NCBI GenBank assembly: GCA_023614405.1
Contig: CM042694.1
Location: 91,371,285-91,435,284 of the forward strand
Length of the DNA stretch: 64,000 nt
Direction of reading: 5' to 3'
Source of the DNA: Avena insularis
Lineage: Eukaryota > Streptophyta > Magnoliopsida > Poales > Poaceae
Shown: positions 1-11,975 of the stretch, piece by piece
Layout: each line of letters opens with the position of its first letter
Numbering within the stretch: the stretch's first letter is position 1
Made by a program: the position numbers and the translations under genes
The notes under the pieces: generated by a model
The model's input: only the letters and a program-made list of their open reading frames with translations
What the model was told of the DNA's origin: nothing
The model's database searches: none

Positions 1-3000
1 TCGGACCAGGAAATCACCTGGAACATCAAAGATCACCCTAAGCTTATGCCGAGTCCAGGCTCGTATGCGCTAGTACTAGATCCGACATTCATTGGACCAA
101 ACATCAATGTGAGGTTCTCCAAGGTATTGATTGACAATGGCAGTAGCATTAACATTATGTATGCGGATACCATGCGCAAGTTGGGCATCACGGAGAACGT
201 GCTCCAGGCTACGAGAACAACTTTCCATGGCATTGTACCAGGCATTTCTTGTGAGCCCATAGGCAAAGTCCGGGTCATCGTGCTATTCGGCACAAGGGAT
301 AACTGCCGAACTGAAAATCTGGAGTTTGAGGTGGTGAACTTGGAAAGTGCGTATCACGCGTTACTCGGAAGACCAGCATTGGACAAGTTCATGGCAAGCT
401 GCCACATCAGTTATCTGAAGATGAAGTTGCCCGGGCCAAATGGAGTGATTACCATTGCTGGACATTTCCGACGTTCCATTGAGTGTGCTTCAGCCGGGTC
501 TAACCTAGCCGAGTCACTCGTGATTGCGCAAGAGAAAAGAAAAATCCAAGAGGTGGCGGCATTAGCTCAGTCTGCGTAGAAGTATATGTCGGCATTGAGT
601 AACCCGCATGGCAGCGTTTCATTTCAAGCCGCAAAGGACACCAAGAAGGTTCCAGTTGATGACATGTTCCCAGAGCGCACCGTAACGATTGGTGTCGGGT
701 TAACCGACAAATAGGAAAGCGAGCTCGTCAACTTCCTCCATGAGAATCGGGATATTTTTGCTTGGTCTACACAGGACTTGCAAGGTGTTCCAAGGGAGTT
801 GGCCGAGCACTCTTTGAACGTAAGACCCGGAGCAAGGCAGGTGAAGCAACCTCTCTGCCGCTTTGCCGAGGATAGGAGAAAAGTCATTGGAGACGAGATA
901 GCTCGGTTACTAGTAGCAGGATTTATCATGGAGGTGTTGTATCCGGATTGGCTCTCTAATCCGGTGCTGGTAGAAAAGAAAAAGGACGATCCGAACGTGG
1001 CAGTGGTTTCGCGTATGTGCATTGATTACACGAACCTGAACAAGACGTGTCCAAAAGATCCATTTCCACTGCCGAGGATAGATCAGGTCATAGACTCAAC
1101 TGCGGGATGTGAACTGTTGTCATTCATTGATGCATATTCTGGTTTCCACCAGATACCTCTGAACCCGGATGATCAAATAAAGACTGCGTTTATTACCCTG
1201 TATGGGGCTTATTGCTATCGCACTATGCCGTTTGGTTTACGTAATGCAGGTGCAACGTACCAAAGATGTATGCAAAAATGTTTGCACGACCAAATAGGTC
1301 AAAACGTACAAGTATACGTGGATGATGTGGTTATCAAGACCAAGGAAAGCAAAACGCTCCTTGACGACATCAGGAAGACATTCGCAAACTTGAGAAGGTT
1401 CCGGATGAAGCTTAACCCGGAAAAATGTACCTTCGGTGTCCCGGCTGGAAAATTACTCGGATTTCTCGTCTCCAGCCGAGGTATCGAGGTTAATCCAACT
1501 AAGATTCGGGCCATTGAGCGAATGGAGCTGCCGAAGTGTCTTAACGATGTCCAGAAGTTCGCTGGGTGCCTGGCATCGTTGAGTCGGTTTGTATGTCGGT
1601 TGGGAGAAAAGGCACTGCCTCTCTACCAACTCATGAAAAAGTCGGATAAGTTCGTTTGGACGCCACAGGCCGATGAAGCCTTTGCCCACTTAAAAAAGAT
1701 GTTGGCCACTGCGCCAGTGTTAGCCTCTCCACTATCAAAGGAGCCAATGTTGCTCTACATAGCCGCAACCAACCGAGTTGTAACTGCAGTGATTGTAGTG
1801 GAGCACAATGAAGAGGGTAAATCGGTGCAGAGGCCAGTATATTACTTGAGCGAGGTATTGTCTGCCTCGAAACATAACTGCCCGCACTTTCAAAAGGTGG
1901 CATATGGTGTCTATATGGCAGCAAAGAAGTTAAAGCATTACTTTGAGGAGCACCCCATCAAAGTAATATGTGAAGCTCCCATATCTGAGATAATGGGTAA
2001 CAAGGATGCGAGTGACAGAATTGCAAAATGGGCAATTGAGCTAGCCCCTTATGCGCCCCAATATGACAGAAGAGAAGCGATCAAGTCTTGGGCTATGGCG
2101 GACTTCTTTGTGGATTGGGCCGAGGTACAATACGAACCACCGCCACCAGATCCGAACTACTGGAGGATGCACTTTGACGGGTCGAAAACCAAAACCGGAT
2201 TAGGCGCCGGGGTTGTGCTTACCTCGCCAAAGAAGGACCAGCTAAAATACGTATTGCAGATCCACTTCGCGGCATCGAACAATGTTGTTGAGTACGAGGC
2301 TCTTGTACATGGGCTCAAAGTGGCAAAAGAGATTGGCATACGTCGAATAATATGCTTTGGCGACTCGGATCTGGTGGTGCAGCAAGTGTCCGGAGTGTGG
2401 GACGCCCTGGATCCAAACATGGCACTATACAAATTTCACGTGCAGAAAATATCTGGTTACTTCGAGGGATGTGAATTTCACCATGTACCCCGAGTGGAAA
2501 ACGAAGCTGCCGACATGCTGTCGAAGCTCGGATCCACCCGACAGGCAATTCCACCGGGTGTAGCATTGGAACACCTTAGAAAACCATCTATCAGGCCGTC
2601 CCCAGGGACCGACTCGATCTATGTCCCAGAAAATACAGAATCCGGAGCTGAGCCCATGGACATTGACATGGGAGGTAGTACGCGAGACCCGGGGACTGCA
2701 TCAGCCAACTCGGGGACTGCCTCGGCAAACCCGGGGACTACCTCGCTAGACCCGGGGACTGCTCAGCGTGATCCGGCTGAAGTTATGCCAGTAGATCAGA
2801 TGGAAATTGATGAGCAGATGTTCCCTCCACGAGCGATACCAGCTTGGGCACTGCCTATATTCCAATTCCTGAAAGACGGAACGTTATCCGCTGAGGAAGT
2901 GTTAGCCAGACAAACTCAGAGGAGAGAAAAAGCATACACAATCATAAATTCCGAGTTGTACAAATGGAGTGTAACCAATGTCCTCCAGCGATGTGTTGAC

Positions 3001-4108
3001 CCGGAAGAAGGGCTTGACATCCTCCGAGATATACACCAAGGAGAATGCGGGCATCATGCCTCATCCTAAGCCTTAGTGGCAAAAGCATTCCGGCATGGGT
3101 TCTACTGGCCAAGTGCCTTAGAACAAGTGGAAGACCTGGTGAGAAAATGCAATGGTTGTCAAAGGTACGCCACCAAGACACATATGCCTATGTCGGAACT
3201 CAAGACCATACCAATTACATGGCCATTTGTTGTATGGTGCTTGGATATGGTTGGCCCGTTCAAACCAGCGAGAGGAAACATGACACACATTTTGGTCATG
3301 GTGGACAAATTTACAAAATGGATTGAAGTGAAGCCTATAAGAAAATGTGATGGAGCTACGGCCGTAACATTTCTGAAAGACATCATCTTGAGATACGGTT
3401 ATCCTCACAGTATCATAACAGATAATGGCACAAATTTTGCTGAAGGGGCATTTGCACGATTCTGCCGAGATAAGAAGATCCGGCTGGACGTAGCCTCGGT
3501 AGCCCACCCCGCATCGAACGGACAAGTGGAAAGATCCAACGGATTAGTATTATCCGGGATAAAACCCCGGCTCATTGAGTCGCTGCAAAGATCAGCGGGG
3601 TGCTAGATAGAAGAACTACCAGCGGTACTGTGGAGTTTAAGAACAACTCTGAATCGATCAACAGGCTATACGCCATTTTTTCTGGTATATGGGGCAGAAG
3701 CTGTATTACCAGCCGACATAGAGCATGATTCGCCTAGGGTCACCCAATACACAGAAGCCGAAGTGCAAGAAGCCCGGCAAAATGATATTGATCTGCTAGA
3801 AGAAGCGAGAGAACTGGCACTATCCAGATCCGCCATATATCAGCAAAATCTCCGACGCTATCATAGCCAGAAAGTGTGCCCCCGAGTCTTTCGGGAAGGC
3901 GATCTGGTGCTCCGGTTGGTACAACGTACTACTGGCATGCATAAATTATCCCCCATGGGAAGGGCCATTCATTGTGAGCAAAGCATTGCACAATGATTCT
4001 TACTATCTTATAGATGCAAAGCCACAGGAAAAGAACAAGGCGGACAGGTCCGGAGAGGAATCTAAGCGACCGTGGAATGTAGCACTACTTCGTCCCTTCT
4101 ACACTTAG
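1..4108 (+). pseudogene. Tat pol polyprotein (PR-RT-RH-aRH-IN), decayed
   Basis: One reading frame runs from the window edge to about 3950. Protease is at about 100-400 with active-site motif LIDNGSS. RT lies at about 900-1500 with catalytic YVDD (about 1315-1326). RNase H is followed by a second RNase H-like domain (FDGSKTKTGLGAG, about 2170-2210). Integrase is at about 3030-3600, with the CNGC zinc pair, DMVGPF, DNGTNF and NGQVER. The frame is broken by in-frame stops at 577-579 (TAG), 712-714 (TAG), 3067-3069 (TAA) and 3604-3606 (TAG). A frameshift in the C-run at about 3950 moves the integrase tail to another frame, which ends at 4106-4108. Outside these lesions the domains are full length, so the element is old enough to have mutated but has not been fragmented. 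It cannot make a complete polyprotein as sequenced. Confidence 0.93.
2686..2769 (+). repeat. 21-bp in-frame minisatellite in pol linker
   Basis: The core ggggact recurs at 2691, 2712, 2733 and 2754, an exact 21-bp period. It encodes seven-residue units of the type PGTASAN, SGTASAN, PGTTSLD and PGTAQRD in the linker between the second RNase H domain and integrase. Being a multiple of three, it keeps the pol frame. Confidence 0.85.
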
Positions 4109-4719
4109 CTAAGAAGTGTATGTATCCGAGTCGTCTCATATGTCGGTATGTATGTCGGCAATGAGCTTATCAATGAAATAGCGACCTCGGCAGAATTCGG
4201 GACCGCTTTAATCATGTTTGTTGTTACTTCTTATGCGGTAGCTGGAATAAGTCGTTCTACTTAACCCGGATTAGTAATGTGTGAGCACCAAAAACCCAAC
4301 TCTTCGACTTGCTGCTGTCCAACAAGAATTGGCTTCATGGCAAGCAAGAGAACAAGTTTGGAATTGCGTAGCACATGAAAAACGACTAAGGAAACGAATT
4401 TATTCGAGCTAACGTTTGTTTTTTGGACTAACCCTGTATTTATTTTCAAGTTATTATGCTGAATTATTTTGAGCTAGGCCTAAAAGTTTCTAAGTATTGT
4501 TAAAACAATTTTTGAAGCTCATTAAGTAAAGTCGTAAAACCGAATCAAGGTAGACACGGACCGAGCCAAAGGATTGGACGAACAAGAAAATGAAACTCGG
4601 GGACTACACCCAAGTTAATCCGGCATAGAAACGTAGTAGCAAAATATCACATATACAACATACAGTTGCACCCGGCATACCGGGGATCTGATAAATTTTC
4701 AAGTTTTTTGAACTAAGGA
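4109..4719. other. G1 spacer between pol and antisense gene
   Basis: This non-coding stretch follows the pol stop. It ends in a segment with the phrase ctcggggactac (about 4590), which recurs as ctcggggacta near 6724. No open frame of note on either strand. It probably holds the 3' ends of the two converging transcription units. Confidence 0.5.
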
Positions 4720-7700
4720 GCAACAAGAGGAGGAAGTTCGGCGTCGTCGTCGCTGTCTTCAATATCTGAGGCATCATCTTCTCCGCCCTCATCCGACCCA
4801 TCTTCAACGTTCTCAACGTGCTCGTCCCCATGGATTCGAGCTTCGGTCCTTCAACCCGGTCATGGATAGGAGAATATTCGACGAGGCTATAGGTGCAAGC
4901 TGGCGCCGAGCTACCCACTGGATCATCGGTCCATTTGGATTGATCTTGCGGCATGTAAGGAGGCTGAGGTCGATCTTCTCGTACCATGTGAGAATATGGT
5001 GAAGGATAGTATCAGCTGCGGCACGCCCAGCGGACTCCCTCCAGAGGTCGAGCTGGGTCTCGATATTTGATAGATTTTCAGCAAGAAGTGTGATCCTCTT
5101 CGGAGCGCTCTCACTGGGCCAGAACATGTTGAAAATCCAGACTGAAACGTCGAGGAGATCTTTGCCGTAGTTCTTGATGATTTCCACGCGAGATGACAGG
5201 CTGACCAATAGGTCCTCCATGTCTAAGGGAATGCCCTCACCGTCAAGAGCGACGGGAGTACCCCTCTCTCGGCGAAATTTGGCAACAGCAGCGCTTGCAA
5301 TAGAAGTACCCTCTGGAAAGTGGTCTGGAAACAAGGCAAAGGAAGAAGGTAAAGAAAAGACATATGAGGTAACCCAGCGAATTATGTCGGATAAGGCAAA
5401 GGAACTTACGAGAAATATGGCTATGGATCCGGGTTAACTCCTTGATGCAGTCATCGCGTCTCTTGCGAAGTTGTTCAAGCTCGGCGATCGCCGACCCAAG
5501 CTGGATGTCGGATTCTTTGAGTAGATCCTGGTCCTTGGAAATCTGGAGAGTAAGGCGCTCACGCTCTTCTGTGAAGTTCTGGCCAACCTTTTGGAGCTCA
5601 GTTTGGTGCTGGGCCTTCATCTTCTCCATCTCAGCCTTGAGCTTGGCAATCTCGTTGTCCTTAGTCCAGAGGAGAGCGAGCTCATCATCCTTTTTCTTCA
5701 GCTCGGCTTGATGTTGTCCTGCTTGTTCGAGAAAATGCAGCATCATATCGTGCGGGCACACTATCCTCAGCGATGCTGAAATAGTATGTTGACGGCAGAG
5801 CGAGGTGAATGTTTGCGAGCCAAGGAGAAGAGGAAATGGAAAACACTACAAGGTAGGACAAAGAGGACATACCGGATTTCCTCCAAGTTCTTCCGCATGA
5901 TCTTGTTCTCAGCCTCCACCCGGTGCGAAACCGAATGAGGAGATTAGTTGGCGGAAGAAGGTGAAGAAAAAAAGAAGTGCCGAGGGAAAAATTACCCTCT
6001 TTTCATGTTACGCAATAAGTGCAACATGTTTTTGCGTAGCATCTTGTGGGTATCCAGCGTTGGAATTCAGCGCTCGGCGATTGGTGGTTACCTGAAAAAG
6101 TACAAGTGTAAAATTAGCTTGGTACATATTCGAGTGTACAAGATCCGGGCCAAGTGGAACTTAACGGCTCTAGGTATGTGCAGATTCGAAGTGTACAAGA
6201 TCCGCCAAGTGGAACTTAACGGCTCTAGGTATGTGCATATTCTAAGTGTACAAGATCCGGGCCAAGTGGAACTTAACTCGGCTCTAGGTGTGTGCATATT
6301 AGAAGTGTACAATATCCGGTCCAAGTTGAACTTAACCAGGCTCTAGGTGTGTGCATATTCGAAGTGTACAAGATCCGGGCCAAGTGGAACTTAACCCGGC
6401 TCTAGGTGTGTGCATATTCGAAGTGTAGAAGATCCGGGCCAAGTGGAACTTAACCCGGCTCTAGGTGTGTGCATATTCGAAGTGTACAAGATCCGGGCCA
6501 AGTGGAACTTAACCCGGCTCTAGGTGTGTGCAGATTCGAAGTGTACAAGATCCGGGCCAAGTGGAACTTAACCCGGCTCTAGGTGTGTGCATACTTGAAG
6601 TGTACAAGATCCGGGCCAAGTGGAACTTAACCCGGCTCTAGGTGTGTGCAGATTCGAAGTTTACATACAGCTACGTTAGTTTTCTAGTGAGCATCCGGCC
6701 GAGTAACAAGCTACTCCACCGGAGGCTCGGGGACTAATGGTTATTATCTACAGCATGTAAAGGAGAAACGACATACCTCCATCATTCGCCCCGCGACATT
6801 AATTGCCTTAGCGGCGGTATTCATCTGGGCAGAAAATTCTGCAGGGCCAAACTTTTCCAGGAGATCGTCGTTGTGGACGAACTCCGCCTTATTCCAGTTC
6901 ATGACGAACTCAATAAGACTCGGAGGGTACCGCTCACCGGTGGGCATATGGGGTGCCACCAAGCCCTTTGCGTGCGCTTCTTTCCTCTCAACCAAGGCAA
7001 GGGCTGGGCTGGTATGCAGAACCATCTGATGCACGTCAGTTGGCTCGGCAGGAACATCCTTCACTGCTGGAGTTTTCTTAGGAAGCATCGACGATAGGGT
7101 TCGCTACCCAGCCTCGACGGATGTAGGCTTGGTAGCATCCGGAGCCTTTTTCCCTTAGCTTTCTAGGAAGAAGTAACTGCAGTGGATTTCCCCTTAGAAG
7201 CTGCCGGAGTAGTTCCTCGCCGAGGTTGAGATGACTCGGACAAGGCGGAAGAACTTGGCACTGGAGCTCTTGTATCTGAACTTGGAGCTGTTGTTGGTTT
7301 CCTTGGTGCCGGAACAGGTGCTGGTGCTGGCTCGGTCGCTGGTACTGGTACTGGAACTGCTGCTGGTGTTGGTGTTGAGATAGACTCGGTGGCTGTTGGT
7401 TGCAGCAATGCCGAAGTGGTGGACGCCGTTGCCTCGGCCGGACCGACCCCTCCCGCTCCGAGGTCGCGTTCCTCTTGACGAGGTAGTGCGGAACCTGGAG
7501 TAGCCGCAGAACCCTCTGGAATAGGGCTCAGCGGAAGTGACTCGTCGTCACGAGGAGGAGAAGGGCCGGATCGAAGTGGTGAAGAGATGCTTGATCCGCT
7601 CTCACGGACCTCCACAGGAGGTCTGAAGAAGAGAATAATGTCAGAAGATAAATTGCCATGATGCAAGGAAAAGCGAGTTACGCAACGAAAAATGACTTAC

Positions 7701-9190
7701 GCATCTGAGGTTTCGGCCTCCTTGGGTTTCCGAGCCCTTCGTGCTGGGGCTTTGCCTACACGCTTGGAGGCAGTCTTGTCTCCGGCCTTCTTTTGCCTTT
7801 TTGTGGGCTGAGAAGGTTCGGAGGAAGAACTTGATGCGGCTCCGCGCTTCTTCTTCGACGCCACCGGAACTGGCTCGCCCGTAGCAAGTGGAGGATCCTC
7901 GTGGATATGCCCAACGGGGTTAGCTAATGCCGGAAAGGCAAAAGAAAGAGGGACAGCCTCAACAGGTTCAATCATGTCGACATCCGAGTCATCCTCATCA
8001 TCGGGCCAATCTCTAAGAGAAGAGAATTTACCGCTGGGTCGTTTGGTAGCGTCGGTCATAGGGAGAAACATCTCCTGGTCCAGCTCCTCCTCGTCCGGGA
8101 TTTCTCAGTCTGGCGCCCACTTAAGGGTCGGGTCCGTACCATCCTCGAGAGTTTGCTGAAGGAACAGCTAAGAAAAAGCACGAATAACAGAGTCAAAAAT
8201 ACAACAAAAACCGACACATATTTGATCCGCAATAAGTTTGCCCCGTGAAGCTTACCGCGGGAGGGAGCCTGTCACGACAGTAGTGCTCAATTCCCCATGT
8301 CCATTCGGCGAAGAAATCCTTGTGGGTGGTGAAAAGAGCCTTCACCCGGCGAAAAATCTCCATGTTGCTCAACTCGAAGGAGGAGGTTCGGTTGGGGTCG
8401 CGGCTGAAACTCATGTGGCACAACTTGTGGGTGCGCTTCTGGAGGGGAGAGATTCGGTTGCGCACGAATGTGATCATAGCATCCTTGTTGCACAATCTGA
8501 GTCTCTTCAGCTCCGCGAACCTCTTGTTAACTTGGTTGGCCAGAGCTGTAGGCTTCTTGGGGACCTCCTCCCAGAATTCCGTGTCAGGTGGACCCGGAGC
8601 GTAGGTCAGCAACCGAATCAAATCTTCAGTGCCCTCATTCCAGACATAGAAGAAGGTCCGGGCCCATCCTTTGCAGGAGTTAAGCCCGGTAACCCGGGGG
8701 AAAACGGAAAGTCTCCGGGGCGAGATGGAGGTAGCTCCGAATTGGGTGAGCTGCTTATCCTCTGACTCTACTTGGATGTTTGGGATGACGTTGCGACGAA
8801 GGCCGAAAAACCGGATCCACAGCTCCTTCGTGGGCCATAGTCCGGTATAGCCTTCGATCGTAGAGGGAAAGGCGGAGAGAGAGGTGATAGCATTGGCTGG
8901 GAGATGGTGCGGCTGCAAGTGGTAGGTGCTAACCCAATCCCGGAAGAAATCGCTCACCAGCAGACCAAATCCCCGTTGGAAGTGGGACAGGAACACGACA
9001 AACTCACCCGGATTGGGTGAGGGGGCCAGTTCGGCGGAGGGGAGACGAGCGGTGACGCCAGCAGGAATGCGCTTGGTCCGATAGAGCCAGCATCTTGACA
9101 GACCCATGATCCGGCCCACGCGCCACGGTCCGCCGCGGCGACGTCCTCCTCCATTTCTTGCTCGGCGACGGCGAGCTCCTCCTCCGTCAT
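4720..9190 (-). pseudogene. Spliced antisense gene of the Tat element (gypsy-type transposon domain)
   Basis: A multi-exon gene is read right to left. Exon 1 (about 9190-8256) carries the conserved grass domain with motifs GEFVVFLSHFQRGFGL and LQPHHLPANAI, and ends at donor gtaag. Exon 2 (8167-7701) is acidic then lysine-rich (KKKRGAASSSSSEPSQP) and ends at donor gtaagt. Exon 3 (7622 to about 6777) is Pro/Ala-rich, then has a conserved segment at 7088-6778. A short exon is near 5945-5873. A coiled-coil exon spans about 5760-5410. The last exon (about 5330-4813) holds MEDLLVSLSSRV and AAADTILHHILTWYEKIDL. The domain order matches the antisense ORF known from grass Tat elements, whose function is unknown. 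It is broken by a frameshift near 9120, a TGA in exon 2 (about 8107-8105), and a stop near 7163. Confidence 0.8.
6118..6665. repeat. 59-bp tandem repeat, about nine copies
   Basis: The unit begins gtgtacaagatccgggccaa and ends gtgtgcatattcgaa. Successive copies differ by few substitutions; the left-hand copies (6118-6320) are more diverged and slightly shorter, while those at 6360-6660 are nearly identical. The block lies inside an inferred intron of the antisense gene, between the exon ending at 6777 and the one starting near 5945. Tandem repeats in the region between pol and the 3' LTR are known in Tat/Ogre elements and can seed satellites. Confidence 0.93.
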
Positions 9191-9926
9191 CTCGTGCTCG
9201 CTACCCTACTGGCGGCGGCAATGGAATCGAGGCCTGGATTGGCGAGGACCCATGGCTAGGAAGTCACGGCCGGTGGTCGCGACGCAGGCACGGGAAAAGC
9301 ACGGGCGGCGGCTGTCGCTAGAAGCACTGGCGGCGGCACGGTCGCTAGGAAGACGAAGGAGAAAGGCAATGAGCAGAGGGGCGCAGAAGTGGGAAAAACG
9401 CTAAGGGGTGCACCCCTCCGCTACTTAACCGCCCCCTGAGAGGGTGAGTGGGATCGCGATGCGCCAACGAGCCACATGGTGTGGCTGTGTATCGCACGCC
9501 TCAGCCAATCGTAGAGGAGCCACACAGAGATCCACAGAGCAGAAGCAATCCCGTGACGTGATGCACTAATGCGGTAAACGAGGAGGCAGGCGTGACGTGA
9601 CCCACGCACAGTGATAACTGACAATTACTGTGGTGGTTACTGTGCAGGCCCTTAAAATAAGACAACGTGATGATTAGCATCCGTGTGGGTTGGCGTATGA
9701 GAGAAGGAAGCAAGGCCCGGATCAAACCGTGGTAACCATGGGATCCGAGCCAAAATGGTAACCCGGCCGGCAAGTGAAAACTTGGAACGTGCGAAGGGAA
9801 CGTAAATCCATATAATCCGAGATAAAGAGCTAACCCAGAAACAAATGTCCGAGGCTCGAACATAGATGAACCTGATGTGGCCTCAGCGGCCAAGGCAGCT
9901 AAGACCGCACCAGCTTCGAGGACTAA
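9191..9926. other. G1 sequence between antisense gene start and 3' LTR
   Basis: The GC-rich left part (9191-9420) is the probable promoter and leader of the antisense gene. The remainder is non-coding with no repeat. The last bases before the LTR (about 9912-9926, cttcgaggactaa) occupy the polypurine-tract position but are only weakly purine-rich. Confidence 0.5.
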
Positions 9927-10717
9927 TGTTGGGGGGATACCCCTGGGTAGGGTCACTCCAGGGAATAAGGGCCGAGTTAGCCGAGGTTCGGCAAGGTCAA
10001 CGCGGATGCTGGCCGGGTCACCTCAAGGCAGACCGGATCACGGAGTAACCCGGACCAGGGGGTCGGCTAACATTGTATCATCCGACTTAAGGAGTAAGTC
10101 AAAAGTGCTTGTCTAACTTATATGCAGGAACATGTGCGGCCGGATCTACTATGATCCGGGTCCCCGCTTAGCTTCTGGGAGAAGGAAGGAATCTCTCTGG
10201 TCAAAAAGAAGGTCCGGTACGCACTGCATGAGCGAAGAAAGCAAGGGCAGGACCACCGGGTCATGGCCGACAAGGGTGACGACGCCCATGTCGGCTGATG
10301 CAGGCGCCGCAGAGGCTTACGTAGCTAAAGCATGTATGACGCGGGGGAAAAGCACCCCGGTCGGGTTACCACTTTGAGAGGAGGCATATTCTTAGGAAGC
10401 CCTAGGCAGGGACCGAGCCTCCTCTATATAAGGGGGGCTAGGTTTCTGGTAGAAGGGGTGGGTTGAGCTCTGGTTGAGTTCTTTGAGGCCATAGTGTTTT
10501 GGTTAAGGTTCTAGGGAAAAATGGTGGGTGAGAGTAAGAGAGCCCCTTCTTCCTCCTCTCGCCAATACAGCTCAAGGAGCACTTGTAATCTGCAAAGGAA
10601 AGCAATACAAATTTCTGTGTGGAGAATCACTCCACTATCCCTCCCTGGATTCCCCTAGCGTGCATTAGTCCCCACCTTTAGCCTATCCATGGCATCTGCT
10701 GTGACACCACCATGACA
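9927..10717 (+). repeat. G1 3' LTR
   Basis: Starts tgttggggggatacccctgg and is taken to end at ccatgaca, giving TG...CA termini and 791 bp. A TATA box (tctatataag) lies at 10423-10432, about 500 bp into the LTR. The right boundary is uncertain by up to about 9 bp, because gttggcgca at 10718-10726 fits neither LTR cleanly. No second copy is in the window for comparison. Confidence 0.8.
10423..10432 (+). promoter_or_regulatory. TATA box in G1 LTR
   Basis: tctatataag sits about 285 bp before the LTR end. This is the usual place for the core promoter that starts the genomic transcript. Confidence 0.6.
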
Positions 10718-10724
10718 GTTGGCG

Positions 10725-11860
10725 CACCATGTGGTGGCGTGGGCTAGCCCTGGCCGCGCCACTAGGTGGTGTGGGCCCTCTGACCGCCCACCGACCTTGC
10801 CTCTTTGCCTATAAGATGCCTCCCGATGCAAAAACCCTAAATCGTCAAGCCTCTAGCCACGAAAAGTTCCGCAGCGCCGCCGCCACCGAAGGGGAGATTC
10901 AGGGGACAGAAAGTCTCTCTGTTCTACCACCCTGCTGGGACGGGGAAGTGCCCCCGGAGCCATCTCCATCGATCTCCACCACCATCTCCATCACCATTGC
11001 TGATTCCCATGATGAGGAGGGAGTAGTTCTCTCTCGAGGCTAAGGGTTCTACCGGTAGCTATGTGTTCATCTCTCTCTATGCATGATCTTATTGAGATCA
11101 TGAGCTTGTAATCTAAAGGTCTACCTTGCTACTCAAGTGCTTAATAGATCTCTGCTCTCCCCATGTGTGTGAAAGTGACAGCGTGCATACCATGGTGGAA
11201 CTTAGGCTAGCGATTACAAATACTTGTTATGAGTTATATTTGGAGTTAGATGTCTTTATGAAATTGTGGTGTTTGTTGGACTCATCTAGTACTCAAGGTG
11301 ACAGTGTGGGGTTTTCTAGATGGGAAAGGCTTACTTTGAGGTGTGCTGTTATAGCCCTACCAACGATTAGAGTGTCCAACTGGAGAGTAGTTCAGCATAG
11401 TATCATAAAGCAGAATATATTTATATGAGAGTGTTCACTAGTGAAAGTATGATCCCTAGGCCTTGTTTCTACGCATTGAAACACCATTTGCAACTAGATC
11501 TGTTACATGTTTGCTTCCTTCCATCTTTATTTCAGTTTGCTTTTAGTCTCTTCCACGCCATCAAGTTATTTTCTATCACCGTTACCACTTATAATTATCC
11601 ATACCACTTGTATTTCACTATCTCTTCGCCGAACTAGTGCACCTATACACCTAACAAGTGTATTGGGTGTGTTGGGGACACAAGAGACTTCTTGTATCTT
11701 GATTGCAGGGTTGCTTGAGAGGGGATACCTTTGACCACTTCCTCCCTGAGTTCGATAAACCTTGGGTGATCCACTTAAGGGAAAACTTGCTGCTGTTCTA
11801 CAAACCTCTACACTTGGAGGCCCAATAACTGTCTACAAGAATAGAAGTGCGTAGACATCA
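10725..11860 (+). repeat. A2 LTR copy 1 (5' truncated)
   Basis: Matches LTR copies 2-4 from the caccatgtggtggcg region to the gacatca end. The first 280 bp or so are missing at the G1 junction. A weak TATA-like cctataagat lies near 10808. Confidence 0.88.
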
Positions 11861-11863
11861 AGC

Positions 11864-11975
11864 TATTTTCTGGTGCCGTTGCCTGGGAGGAAAGGTAAAA
11901 GGTATTCACACCGGAGGATTAAAGAGGAAGAACCTCCCACGGCAAACACCTATTTTCTGGCGCCGTTGCCGGGGA
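11864..11975 (+). promoter_or_regulatory. Duplicated primer-binding site (tRNA-Asp type)
   Basis: Two copies lie 87 bp apart. The first (11871-11888, tggtgccgttgcctggga) has two mismatches to the tRNA-Asp 3' end complement. The second (11958-11975, tggcgccgttgccgggga) matches it exactly. A single PBS just after the LTR is the Athila norm, so the inner copy is probably the usable one and the outer copy a decayed duplicate. Confidence 0.8.

Larger units (their letters stand above)
1..10717 (+). mobile_element. Tat-lineage Ty3/gypsy retrotransposon (G1), 3' part
   Basis: The 5' LTR and gag lie outside the window. What is present, in order, is protease, reverse transcriptase, RNase H, a second RNase H-like domain and integrase on the plus strand; a 59-bp tandem repeat block; a long spliced gene on the opposite strand; and a 3' LTR. 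A second RNase H domain together with an antisense gene between pol and the 3' LTR is the known signature of the Tat/Ogre/Retand group in grasses. The 3' end abuts an Athila-like LTR (A2), so G1 most likely inserted there, but its left flank is not visible and a TSD cannot be checked. Confidence 0.9.

Noticed and set aside
1631..1924. Minus-strand frames within pol (also 23782-24582 within G2)
   Set aside because: Shadows of the recognised plus-strand RT and RNase H frames.
6118..6665. CRISPR-like array
   Set aside because: The whole 59-bp unit repeats without unique spacers, and the context is a plant retrotransposon.
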